This document shows positions 7,882 to 19,752 of a stretch of 64,000 nt of DNA, one piece after another; the stretch's first letter is position 1; each line of letters opens with the position of its first letter. A program made the translations under genes and the position numbers. The stretch comes from Pseudomonas viridiflava. GTDB taxonomy: Bacteria > Pseudomonadota > Gammaproteobacteria > Pseudomonadales > Pseudomonadaceae. The notes under the pieces are model-generated. The model saw only the letters and a list, made by a program, of their open reading frames with translations. It was not told where the DNA came from and did not search any database. Where the stretch lies: contig NZ_UTVH01000121.1 in assembly GCF_900585905.1 (NCBI RefSeq), positions 248,001-312,000 of the forward strand, in the 5' to 3' direction.

Positions 7882-8597
7882 AGGTTGCGTTGCCAGGTCC
7901 ATAAGCGATTCATCCATGGGTGTTGGCAGGTACTGCAGCTGCTGTTGAGTGTTCTCAGCAGGCTCAGGGCATGCGGCCATTCACTGTGCTGCAAGCCTTC
8001 GTCGGCGCTTTGCAGTGACAGTTGCCACTGCCTGCCCGGCGTCAGCAGCAGGCTGACGGCATAAGGAAACGGTACATCATCGATCCAGCCCGAATAAGCT
8101 TGCGGCGGTTGCTCTTCAGTCACGATCAGCAGCACCGCTGGCGCGCCTTCGGCCAGCAGGGCGGCGGCTTCGAAGGCACCATGTTCCAGACCGTCCCCGG
8201 CGGCCGCCAGCGCGGTCATTTCGCTGGTTTCGCCGCGCATGATCGACCACAGGCCGATGACCGCATTGTGTACCGACAGGCTGAACTGGGTCGGTGACAG
8301 CGGTTGCGCTGCAGCCACGTCGCGCAGGATTTCAAATGTTCGCGGTGTTTCACCATGACGTGAAACGAATACCAACGGCAGCCGGTCATACCCTTCAGCC
8401 AGTGGCCAGCCGACCGCGAACGCCATGCGCGCCATCCGGCCCAGCCTGCGCCGCTGCATGGCCGGCAAAAAGGATACGTCCGGTGCCTCATCGCTGACGT
8501 TCAGCAGCGTCGGCTGCCGACACCAGCGCTGCCAGTCCTCAACGCTCGCAAGCCCTGGGGCCCACGCGCGCCATTGTGCGATGTTGAAGGTGATCAA
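7878..8597 (-). CDS. Beta-ketoacyl synthase-like chain-length factor, first gene of the APE operon
   Basis: 239 residues starting (TTG) ITFNIAQWRAWAPGL; GGGA lies about 8 bases upstream of the TTG. The protein matches the short N-terminal ketosynthase-like family found in APE clusters (FVSRHGETPRTFEIL, SPTQFSLSVHNAVIGLWSI), where HNA replaces the catalytic Cys region of true ketosynthases. Such proteins pair with an active ketosynthase as a chain-length factor (family knowledge); the active partner is probably beyond the left edge. No other APE gene lies upstream. Confidence 0.85.
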   Translation of the reverse strand: MITFNIAQWRAWAPGLASVEDWQRWCRQPTLLNVSDEAPDVSFLPAMQRRRLGRMARMAFAVGWPLAEGYDRLPLVFVSRHGETPRTFEILRDVAAAQPLSPTQFSLSVHNAVIGLWSIMRGETSEMTALAAAGDGLEHGAFEAAALLAEGAPAVLLIVTEEQPPQAYSGWIDDVPFPYAVSLLLTPGRQWQLSLQSADEGLQHSEWPHALSLLRTLNSSCSTCQHPWMNRLWTWQRNL

Positions 8598-8865
8598 AGG
8601 CTTCGTCCCGCCCGTGCGGGCTGCTGCTGGCTGCAATGAACTGAATGCCCGGCCCGTACTGGCTGTTTGCGGGCAAACGGCGCGTATTATCCCGATGGCG
8701 CACCTGTGTAGCAATTTGTAGCGAATAAAAAGTTCAAATCAGTTTTAAACGGATGGATTTTTTACGCCCGAATTCATGGACGCTCGCCCTTGTCATCCGT
8801 ATTGCCATAGACTCCACCGCACTCTCATTTCCCTGTACTCACATCAGGCACCAGGAGATCGGCTC

Positions 8866-9639
8866 ATGCGGCGGGTGGTATTCAATCAGAAAGGCGGTGT
8901 AGGCAAGTCCAGTATTGCCTGCAATCTCGCGGCGGTCAGCGCCCATGAAGGTTATCGGACGTTGCTTGTCGATCTTGATGCCCAGGCCAATTCGACCCAG
9001 TACCTGACCGGCCTCACCGGTGATGACATTCCCATGGGTATCGCCGATTTCTTCAAGCAGACGCTGTCCTCCGGGCCTGTCGCGAAGAAGAACCAGGTGG
9101 ATATCTACGAAACGCCGTTCGATAACCTGCATGTGGTCACTGCCACGCCGGAGCTGGCTGATCTGCAGCCCAAGCTTGAGGCCAAGCACAAGATCAACAA
9201 GCTGCGCAAACTGCTGGATGAGCTTGACGGCGATTACGAGCGCATCTATCTCGACACCCCGCCAGCACTGAATTTCTATGCGGTGTCTGCACTGATCGCT
9301 GCCGATCGCGTGTTGATCCCTTTCGACTGCGACAGCTTTTCCCGTCAGGCGCTGTACGGGTTGATGAAGGAAATTGAAGAGCTGCGTGAAGACCACAACG
9401 AAGCGCTGCAAGTGGAAGGCATCATCGTCAACCAGTTCCAGCCGCGCGCCAGCCTGCCGCAGCAGATGCTCAACGAACTGATTGCCGAAGGCTTGCCTGT
9501 GCTGCCGGTGTACTTGAACGCCTCGGTAAAAATGCGCGAATCCCATGAGGCCAGCCTGCCGCTGATCCATCTCGATCCCAGGCACAAGCTGACCCAACAG
9601 TTTGTCGAGCTGCATCATTGGCTGGAAAGCCGGCGGTAG
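8866..9639 (+). CDS. ParA/MinD-type P-loop ATPase
   Basis: 257 residues starting MRRVVFNQKGGVGKSS, the deviant Walker A motif of ParA ATPases; LVDLDAQANSTQYLTG is the switch I region and YLDTPPALNFYAVSALIAADR the Walker B region. AGGAGA precedes the ATG at the right distance. There is no ParB partner and no parS-like site beside it, so it is not the chromosome-segregation ParA; such solo ATPases often position protein complexes (family knowledge). It is divergent from the APE operon and upstream of an oppositely oriented PAAR gene. Confidence 0.9.
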   Translation: MRRVVFNQKGGVGKSSIACNLAAVSAHEGYRTLLVDLDAQANSTQYLTGLTGDDIPMGIADFFKQTLSSGPVAKKNQVDIYETPFDNLHVVTATPELADLQPKLEAKHKINKLRKLLDELDGDYERIYLDTPPALNFYAVSALIAADRVLIPFDCDSFSRQALYGLMKEIEELREDHNEALQVEGIIVNQFQPRASLPQQMLNELIAEGLPVLPVYLNASVKMRESHEASLPLIHLDPRHKLTQQFVELHHWLESRR

Positions 9640-9662
9640 CGCCAGGGCGTCGCGCCTTGCAG

Positions 9663-10034
9663 TCATGGCTGGCAAGCCTGTTTCATGCCCTGGTTGAGGT
9701 GGCCGACCATGACGAGTGCCCGCTCTGACTGGTCGGCGGGAATATCGATGGTCGCCTCCATGTCTGCAGCCAGCTCCTGCTGTGTGGCGATCAGGCGATT
9801 GCTCCCCGGCGTGCAGGCGCATTGCACCTGATGACCTTCGGTCGCCACGGCAATGTATTCGTTGATCAATGTCGGGTTGCCCTGGGCAATGAAACCCACC
9901 TGGCGACACCCCGCGCACCAGACTGCATCGCCCATCCGCGCCAGCCTGCCAAGGCCCTCGACCTGTTCCCCTGATGTCCTCAACACCACGCCACCGCGGG
10001 TGGTTGGATCGCCTTCCCTGACTGCATACACCAT
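9663..10034 (-). CDS. PAAR-domain protein (T6SS spike tip type)
   Basis: 123 residues. It opens MVYAVREGDPTTRGGVVLRTSG, the PAAR/DUF4150-like start, followed by CxxC-type cysteines (residues 40 and 43) and a second CAC pair near 72-74 that could help bind the tip metal. PAAR proteins sharpen the VgrG spike of type VI secretion and may carry effectors (family knowledge). The C-terminal ~45 residues carry no recognised toxin domain. No VgrG, Hcp or immunity gene lies nearby, so this is an orphan. Confidence 0.8.
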   Translation of the reverse strand: MVYAVREGDPTTRGGVVLRTSGEQVEGLGRLARMGDAVWCAGCRQVGFIAQGNPTLINEYIAVATEGHQVQCACTPGSNRLIATQQELAADMEATIDIPADQSERALVMVGHLNQGMKQACQP

Positions 10035-10258
10035 CGTTTTGCTCCCTGTACCTGTGGATGAAATGACAGCGTAGAACGCCGAATCGTAAAGGCGCGGGCT
10101 GAAATGACGATTCGGACCCTTCCTACAGCAGCAGCTGTAAATCCACAGGCAATGCGCGTGAGCCTGAAAGTGTACGGGCTGCTTCTCGCTTCGCTGTATC
10201 TGGCAGCAACAGGCGTCTGCGCCTAGCCTTGGGCTGAACCTCAGTCACGGAGCACGGC

Positions 10259-10957
10259 ATGGAAACCCTGGGTGTGTTGGGCGGTATGAGCTGGGAATCC
10301 ACGGCCAGTTATTACAAACAACTGAACGAAAAGGTGCGAGACGCCAGAGGCGGCCTGCATTCGGCCCCGCTGATCGTGCACTCCGTCGACTTTGCCGCTA
10401 TTGCGGCGCTGCAGAAGGCCGGCGAATGGGACGCAGCGGGCGCCCTGCTGGCCCACGCCGCACTGGGCTTGCAGCGCGCAGGTGCCAAGGCGCTGCTGCT
10501 GGCGACCAATACCATGCACAAGGTTGCCCCCGCCATCGAGGCCGCGGTGGATATACCGCTGTTGCACATTGGCGATGCCGTTGGCCAGGCGCTGCAGGCA
10601 TCTGGTGTGACTCGCGCCGCACTGCTGGGCACGCGCTTCACCATGCAGGAAGATTTCTACCGCGACCGCCTGGCCCGGCAGTACGGCATTCAGGTGCTGC
10701 TGCCTGACGCCGATGCCATGGTTGAAATTGACCGGATCATCTTCGCCGAGCTCTGTCGCGGCGAGTGCCTGCAAGCATCGCGTGACTATTACCTTGCAGT
10801 GCTGGAACAGCTGCGCGACAACGGCGCTGAAGCGGCCATTCTCGGTTGTACGGAAATCGGCCTTTTGCTTGCAAGTGCAAGCAGCCCGCTGCCTTTGATT
10901 GACAGTACGCAGGAGCATGTTGCCATGGGCTTGCAATGGCTGTTGAGCGACCAGTGA
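10259..10957 (+). CDS. Aspartate/glutamate racemase family protein, YgeA-like
   Basis: 232 residues. GVLGGMSWESTASYYKQLN is the family N-terminus; the two catalytic positions are Thr83 (LLATNTMHKVA) and Cys197 (ILGCTEIGLLL). The first catalytic cysteine of classic racemases is therefore Thr, the arrangement described for E. coli YgeA, which prefers L-Asp/L-Glu (established knowledge). A matching activity is inferred. It stands alone, with the unrelated PAAR gene pointing away. Confidence 0.9.
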   Translation: METLGVLGGMSWESTASYYKQLNEKVRDARGGLHSAPLIVHSVDFAAIAALQKAGEWDAAGALLAHAALGLQRAGAKALLLATNTMHKVAPAIEAAVDIPLLHIGDAVGQALQASGVTRAALLGTRFTMQEDFYRDRLARQYGIQVLLPDADAMVEIDRIIFAELCRGECLQASRDYYLAVLEQLRDNGAEAAILGCTEIGLLLASASSPLPLIDSTQEHVAMGLQWLLSDQ

Positions 10958-11246
10958 CTGTGTTTTTTTTTTCGTCATTGCGAATCAGTGTTAAATACAT
11001 ACGCGCAAATTGACAGTGCGCGTGCGACTTTAATAAAGAATGATCCTACAAAAAGAGTAGTAGGTAGGAGGCTTCTTACAGTCTTTAAAGAGACTTCCCG
11101 AGTTTAAAATTATTTTTTCTGTTTTCTTTCCGTGTAGGCGGGGTTTTACTGTCTTCTATTCATTTGAATAGTTGCGATGTCATTTGTCTGTCGATACCGT
11201 TTTCTCAGGTTTTAAATCATTGTTTTTCAATTCTGAGGTGTTCGAT
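10958..11246. other. AT-rich intergenic region
   Basis: 289 bases, clearly more AT-rich than the flanks, with a T-run near 10964-10974. A possible sigma-70 promoter is TTGACA at 11010-11015 with TAATAA about 15 bases downstream, a weak match. No RNA gene was recognised. Confidence 0.5.
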
Positions 11247-11678
11247 ATGAAAGTGGTTTCGATGATGAAGTGGGGCCTGTTGGCCCTTGCCGTTAATGTC
11301 ACTGTTGTGCAGGCGGGCCCCAAGGTAGGTGTGACGTTTAAAAATCTCGGCTCGGAGGAGGCGTCTTACCATGCGGTGGGGCCGAATGGGGCGTTGACGC
11401 ATGTCAATGCGCAGCCAAAGCCTGAGTCTACGGTTCGGCCGAACGAGATCAACTTTTACGAAGTTACAGGTCCACTGTCTCCCTACGCCACTAGCGCTGA
11501 CGTGGAATACCGAATCGGCAGCAAGGTGTGCAAGTTCCGAACGGCGTATGTAAAGGCCTCCCGCGTGCCGCAGTGGGCCAAAAGCGCGGTGGAGCAACAC
11601 GGTGCCCGTTGTAATGCAAAAATTACTTCGGTCAATCACGCGACCCACGAGTGGGCTGTTGAGTTCACCATGCGATAA
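11247..11678 (+). CDS. Small secreted protein of unknown function
   Basis: 143 residues. A Sec signal peptide is clear (MKVVSMMKWGLLALAVNVTVVQA), with cleavage likely after VQA. The mature ~120 residues have two cysteines (CKFRT and ARCNAK) that could form one disulfide. I do not recognise the family. The ATG has a weak GAGGTG upstream. A strong hairpin (11702-11731) separates it from the next gene. The upstream region is AT-rich, hinting at recent acquisition. Confidence 0.65.
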   Translation: MKVVSMMKWGLLALAVNVTVVQAGPKVGVTFKNLGSEEASYHAVGPNGALTHVNAQPKPESTVRPNEINFYEVTGPLSPYATSADVEYRIGSKVCKFRTAYVKASRVPQWAKSAVEQHGARCNAKITSVNHATHEWAVEFTMR

Positions 11679-11701
11679 GGAAATGCCATGAGCTGAGTTC
11701 C

Positions 11702-11731
11702 ATGTCGGACAGGCCCAGGCCTGCCCGACAT
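11702..11731. other. Strong hairpin between two unknown genes
   Basis: ATGTCGG at 11702-11708 pairs with CCGACAT at 11725-11731, and AGGC pairs with GCCT inside. No T-run follows, so it could be an RNA-stability hairpin or weak terminator. Confidence 0.5.
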
Positions 11732-11767
11732 CAACTCGGATCATTATTCCAACAGTGGAGGTTATGA

Positions 11768-12745
11768 ATGATTAATCCAGTTAATACCCCTGCGCTTGCA
11801 AGTTGTCATCGCGTGGTCGGGGTACCTGAAGCTGAGTTCGATAGGCCTGCTATCAAAAGTGGGGCGCCAAGCCAGGCTCAAGGCACGTCCGATACGTGCA
11901 GTGTTTCAACCCTGGCCAAACAACTGGCCGAAAGTGCCGTACGTGCTGAAGCTCGCGAAAAGGAAATGAGCCCTGCGCAGCTGCGCGCCTATGCGATGAG
12001 GATGCTGGATCAGGTATCGATATGTGGACCTGAAGGTATGGCGCAGCGTGCTGCAGAAGTGCCCGACACCGATGATCCTGAATTGCTGGAGCGCGCCAGA
12101 CAAGCCACTAGCTACCTGTTCAGTGCGTGCCGAGGAGATACCACCGCAAAAAACCCTTTCGCAGGCCTTACCCGCGAGCAGGTTACACTCATTGCCTATG
12201 ACGATGCCGGGCCGTACACCAAGAATGAAAGGAAAGCGGCGATAAGTCTCGGCAGAGAGATGGAGGAGCAATGGCGGGCAGGTTTATCTGCGCGCTCCGA
12301 CGAGGAAAGCAGACTGTTCGGTACTCGAATCGGGTTTCATACCGAATGCCTCAGGCACCATAAAAGCCTGCCACTCATCGAGCAGGTTAAATATGGTGGG
12401 CTGGAGTACGAAGCCCAACTGGCCCGGTGGATTGCCGAAGAGGTTCAGGGGCTGGAACCCGACGACCGCCTGCTGACGCTGTTCGAAGTCCTCGCCAGGA
12501 TAGGGTTGCCCGAGTTCAAGAAAAAACACGAGGAGGCGCTTGCCGGTGAAGCTGTCCGGGCACCGGGCAAGGCTATGAACGCGCCAGCTGCCGAAGCACA
12601 AGAAGCAGGGCCCAAACAGCTAGCATCGGAAAAATCAACGCTAACTGATGAGCCTGCAGCCATCAAGACGAGCAGCTTATCTCCAGATGTTTTCCCCAGT
12701 CCGGTGGACGCTGCGCGTAGCCAGTCATACCGGCCTGCTCGTTGA
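11768..12745 (+). CDS. Hypothetical protein, tail overlaps selO
   Basis: 325 residues, family not recognised. GGAGG stands 8 bases before the ATG. The first 60 residues are low-complexity, rich in Ser, Ala and Pro, with no acidic residue among the first 12 (MINPVNTPALAS), a bias also seen in P. syringae type III effectors; however, no hrp-box-like sequence lies upstream. The middle is helical and charged. The last ~27 codons (12663-12745) are read antisense to the conserved end of selO, so the native C-terminus may be lost. Confidence 0.6.
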   Translation: MINPVNTPALASCHRVVGVPEAEFDRPAIKSGAPSQAQGTSDTCSVSTLAKQLAESAVRAEAREKEMSPAQLRAYAMRMLDQVSICGPEGMAQRAAEVPDTDDPELLERARQATSYLFSACRGDTTAKNPFAGLTREQVTLIAYDDAGPYTKNERKAAISLGREMEEQWRAGLSARSDEESRLFGTRIGFHTECLRHHKSLPLIEQVKYGGLEYEAQLARWIAEEVQGLEPDDRLLTLFEVLARIGLPEFKKKHEEALAGEAVRAPGKAMNAPAAEAQEAGPKQLASEKSTLTDEPAAIKTSSLSPDVFPSPVDAARSQSYRPAR

Positions 12746-14126
12746 ACGGGTCGCTCAATACCTGTTGCAGGCGCCGCACCTCTTCGTAGTTACCGTCCTC
12801 TGCCGCATCAATGGCCAGCTGCGCCAGGTAGTTGCGCAGGATGTACAGCGGATTGACCGCATGCATCCGCGCCTGGCGCTGAGCCGGTGTGCCGTTGTCT
12901 TCACGATCCAGGCGCGCCAGGTACTGTTCGCCCCAGGCGTCGAAGCCTTTAAGGTCGACGAAGTCGTTGCGCAGTGCTGCCAGCGCCGTTTGCGCCGGGG
13001 CATCACCCAGGCGACGGAAGAACAGCGTGTAGTCGACGCCGCCGCTCTGCATCAGTTTCAGCAGTCCATTGAGCAACTCCTGATCGCTGTCTTCAGCACT
13101 GAGCAGGCCCAGGCGCCGGCGCATCAAGTCCAGGTAATGAGCCTGATACAGCGGCAGAAACAGGCCGATGGTCTCGCGCAAGGCGTCCACGCTGATGAAA
13201 GGCGTCAGGGCCTGCGCCAGCGCGCTGAGGTTCCACTGCGCGATGGGCACCTGATTGCTGTAGGAATAGCGGCCTTCATGGTCGGAGTGGTTGCAGATGA
13301 AGTTCTGGTCGAAATCATCGAGAAAGGCGAACGGGCCAAAGTCGAAGGTGATGCCCAGAATCGACATGTTGTCGGTGTTCATCACGCCATGGCAGAAGCC
13401 GTACGCTTGCCATTTGGCAATCAGCTCGGCGTTGCGCTCGACGATTTCGCGGAACATGGCCAGATGCGGCTCGGTCTGCTCCATGCACTGGGGGAAGTGC
13501 GCGGCAAGCACGTGATCAGCCAGCTCCTTGAGCTGCTCCGGCTGCTTGGTGTAATAAAAGTACTCGAAGCTGCCAAAGCGGACATGACTCTGCGCCAGAC
13601 GCAGCACGGTGGCGCCGCGCTCCTGCTTCTCTCGCCAGACCGGTGTGCTGGAGCCAATCACGCACGCCGCCCGACTGCTGGGAATGCCCAGCGCAGCCAG
13701 TGCTTCGGAGGCGAGAAATTCGCGAATCGAGGAACGCAGGACTGCGCGGCCATCACCCATGCGCGAGTAAGGCGTCTGCCCGGCACCCTTGAGGTGCAGG
13801 TCCCAGTATTGCCCGGCGTCGTTGCAGATCTCGCCCAGCAACACGCCACGGCCATCGCCCAGGCGCGGGTTGTAGGAGCCGAACTGGTGACCGGAATACA
13901 CCATGGCTCTGGGATCAGCCTCGGCCCACAGTTTGTGGCCGCTGAAGATTTCAGCGAACAGCGGCAGTTGCGCCTGCGCAGGGTCGATATCGAGCAGGGC
14001 CAGCGCGGCATCGCTGCTCACCACCAGACGTGGGTCGGCGAGGGGTTCGGGTAACACCGAAGTGGAGAACGCGTCGCCCAGACGGGCGAAACGGTTGTCG
14101 AAAGTCAGTTCGTCGAGGGCTTTCAA
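12663..14126 (-). CDS. selO: Protein adenylyltransferase SelO
   Basis: 487 residues, the usual SelO length. Motifs: LHLKGAGQTPYSRMGDGRAV (nucleotide-binding Lys region), SSIREFLASEALAALGI, HGVMNTDNMSILGITFDFG (metal-binding Asn/Asp of the pseudokinase fold) and the C-terminal PDWGKHLEISCSS. SelO transfers AMP to protein hydroxyl groups and takes part in redox-stress responses (established for the family). I chose TTG at 14126 (LKALDELTFDNRF) with GGAGA 7 bases upstream; upstream extension lacks similarity. Its 3' end overlaps the convergent hypothetical gene. Confidence 0.92.
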   Translation of the reverse strand: MKALDELTFDNRFARLGDAFSTSVLPEPLADPRLVVSSDAALALLDIDPAQAQLPLFAEIFSGHKLWAEADPRAMVYSGHQFGSYNPRLGDGRGVLLGEICNDAGQYWDLHLKGAGQTPYSRMGDGRAVLRSSIREFLASEALAALGIPSSRAACVIGSSTPVWREKQERGATVLRLAQSHVRFGSFEYFYYTKQPEQLKELADHVLAAHFPQCMEQTEPHLAMFREIVERNAELIAKWQAYGFCHGVMNTDNMSILGITFDFGPFAFLDDFDQNFICNHSDHEGRYSYSNQVPIAQWNLSALAQALTPFISVDALRETIGLFLPLYQAHYLDLMRRRLGLLSAEDSDQELLNGLLKLMQSGGVDYTLFFRRLGDAPAQTALAALRNDFVDLKGFDAWGEQYLARLDREDNGTPAQRQARMHAVNPLYILRNYLAQLAIDAAEDGNYEEVRRLQQVLSDPFNEQAGMTGYAQRPPDWGKHLEISCSS

Positions 14127-14241
14127 AGGCCATCTCCCACAGAATGTCCGACTATTCTGCTGGGTTATTACCGAGGCGTCCAGTTGCTGGCCTGCGGCGT
14201 GGGTTTTATCTGACCAGTCGCAAGGGGTCGACTGCCACCAC

Positions 14242-14330
14242 CCGTAGGAGCGCGCTTGCCCGCGACAGCTGTTGTCAGCCGACTGCGGTGTCTGCCGGAA
14301 AACCAATCGCGGGCAAGTGCGCTCCTGCGG
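14242..14330. repeat. Palindromic repeat pair, family B
   Basis: CGTAGGAGCGCGCTTGCCCG at 14242 is inverted as CGGGCAAGTGCGCTCCTGCGG ending at 14330, with ~45 bases between the arms. It is a Pseudomonas REP-like doublet between mscK and selO. A single arm occurs near 4308-4326. Confidence 0.8.
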
Positions 14331-14393
14331 AACTTCGCGGACGCAAATCAGGACGGCGCGGATCGCCATTGCGCAAAGGGTCTGGATGCGCTG

Positions 14394-17780
<3,387 letters not shown>

Positions 17781-17809
17781 CGGTCAAACTGATCGAATAG
17801 AAGGACATA

Positions 17810-19558
17810 CTAGAGGAACAACCCCGGTCCCGGGGTGCTTCCTTCGGGGAATCTGACGCCGACTTTGAGGATCTTGTTCCCGTCCATCACGGCAACTGTC
17901 CAAATAGTTCCATTCCATTCGATCTGATCGCCGACCACCGGCTCGCCCCGGTTTTTCTGCACGATGAACTGCGCCAGCGGCATGTTGCCGTCTTGCCCGT
18001 CCAGTTTCAGGCCGTACAAGGCCGCCACTGCGCCAAGCTGGGCGTCGCCTTCGAGGACGAAATCGCCGAAAAAACGCAGATCCAGGCCACGTTGCGGCGC
18101 CTGGCTGAACAGCTTGCCCAGCGCCGGAAGGTCGTGCTCATGGCCGATGACGCACAGCAGGTCGCCCACTTCCAGGGTGGTACTGCCAGAAGGGTGGAGC
18201 AATTGCTGACCACGGAACAGGGCGGCGATGCGCGTACCTTCGGGCATCTTCAGTTCGCGCAAGGCCGCGCCGATGCACCACTTTTCCGCGCCCAGACGGT
18301 AAACGAACAGCTCCCACTCGCTGGTGACGTGAACTTCCAGCGGCGAGCGGGAGATGGGCGCAGGCTCAGGCGGTACGGTGACTTTCAGCAGCTTTGCGAC
18401 CCAGGGCAGGCTGGTGCCTTGTACCAGCAGCGAGACCAGCACGATGAAGAACGCCAGATTGAAATACAGCTGGGCATTGGGCAGATTCGCCATCAGCGGG
18501 AATACGGCGAGAATGATCGGCACCGCGCCACGCAGACCGACCCAGGCGATGAAAGCCTTTTCGCGATTGTGAAAGGCCTTGAAGGGCAGCAGGCCAACCA
18601 CGACCGACAGCGGCCGCGCCACCAGAATCATCCACAGCGCCAGGCCCAGCGCGGGGATCGCGATCGGCAGCAGGTCGTGTGGCGTGACCAGCAGGCCGAG
18701 GACCAGAAACATGCCGATCTGCGCCAGCCAGGCCATGCCGTCGAGCATGTGCAGGATGCCGTGACGGCTGCGTATCGGCCGGTTGCCCATCACCAGGCCG
18801 CAGAGGTAGACCGCCAGAAAGCCACTGCCGTGAATGGCGTTGGTCAGGGCAAACACCACCAGGCCGCCTGCCACCACCAGAATTGGATACAACCCGGTGG
18901 CCAGATGAATGCGGTTGACCAGTTGCAGCATCACCCAGCCGCCGCCCAGGCCGATGATGCCGCCGATGCCGAATTCGCGTATCAGGTGGCCCAGCAGGCT
19001 CCACTCCAGGCTGGTCTGGCCGCTGGCGAGCATGCCGATCAGGGTGACGGTGAGGAACACCGCCATGGGATCGTTGCTGCCGGATTCGATTTCCAGGCTG
19101 GCGGTGACCCGCTCGTTCAGGCCCTTGCCGCCCAGCAGTGAAAACACCGCCGCAGCGTCGGTGGAGCCGACAATGGCGCCGATCAGCAGGCCCTGGATCA
19201 TGTTCAGGTTGAACAGCCAGGAGGCGACCATTCCGGTCAGCACGGTAGTAATCAGCACCCCCACCGTGGCCAGGGACAACGCTGGCCACAACGCGACGCG
19301 GAAGCTCGATACCCGCGTGCGCAGGCCGCCATCGAGCAGAATCACGGCCAGCGCCAGGTTGCCGACCAGATAAGCCGTGGCGTAGTTGTCGAATATGATC
19401 CCGCCGCCGTCCACGCCTGCGACCATGCCGACCGCGAGGATGATCACCAGAATCGGAATGCCCAGGCGCGACGACAGCGAACTGACCAGGATGCTTGCCG
19501 CTACCAGCAACGCGCCGATCAGGAACAGGCTGTTGATGGTGATGGCATCCAAGGGCAA
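17810..19558 (-). CDS. cvrA: Potassium/proton antiporter CvrA (NhaP2)
   Basis: 582 residues. About 12-13 membrane helices in the CPA1 antiporter fold; IESGSNDPMAVFLTVTLIG carries the ND ion-binding motif. The C-terminal half is cytosolic (TrkA-C-like EWELFVYRLGAEKWCIGA and a CorC/HlyC-like end). It exports K+ in exchange for protons, aiding osmotic adaptation (family knowledge), which fits its pairing with mscK downstream. Confidence 0.93.
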   Translation of the reverse strand: MPLDAITINSLFLIGALLVAASILVSSLSSRLGIPILVIILAVGMVAGVDGGGIIFDNYATAYLVGNLALAVILLDGGLRTRVSSFRVALWPALSLATVGVLITTVLTGMVASWLFNLNMIQGLLIGAIVGSTDAAAVFSLLGGKGLNERVTASLEIESGSNDPMAVFLTVTLIGMLASGQTSLEWSLLGHLIREFGIGGIIGLGGGWVMLQLVNRIHLATGLYPILVVAGGLVVFALTNAIHGSGFLAVYLCGLVMGNRPIRSRHGILHMLDGMAWLAQIGMFLVLGLLVTPHDLLPIAIPALGLALWMILVARPLSVVVGLLPFKAFHNREKAFIAWVGLRGAVPIILAVFPLMANLPNAQLYFNLAFFIVLVSLLVQGTSLPWVAKLLKVTVPPEPAPISRSPLEVHVTSEWELFVYRLGAEKWCIGAALRELKMPEGTRIAALFRGQQLLHPSGSTTLEVGDLLCVIGHEHDLPALGKLFSQAPQRGLDLRFFGDFVLEGDAQLGAVAALYGLKLDGQDGNMPLAQFIVQKNRGEPVVGDQIEWNGTIWTVAVMDGNKILKVGVRFPEGSTPGPGLFL

Positions 19559-19752
19559 TTACTCCATATATGACGAGAAAACAGAATGAGCGCACGACGT
19601 GACCATGCAGTCGGCGTGCCAAGGATTCTAACCTGTTGAATTGGCTGGCTGTCAAAAAAGCTTGAACATCGCCCTGCACTAAATAGATAGGCCCCTACCG
19701 TTAACGCTGCTTGGTTAAGTGGATGACTTGTTCACCTCATGGAAGAAACGTC

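Noticed and set aside
19559..19752. A hrp box before the toxin-like gene
   Set aside because: No GGAACC...CCAC motif with correct spacing was found.
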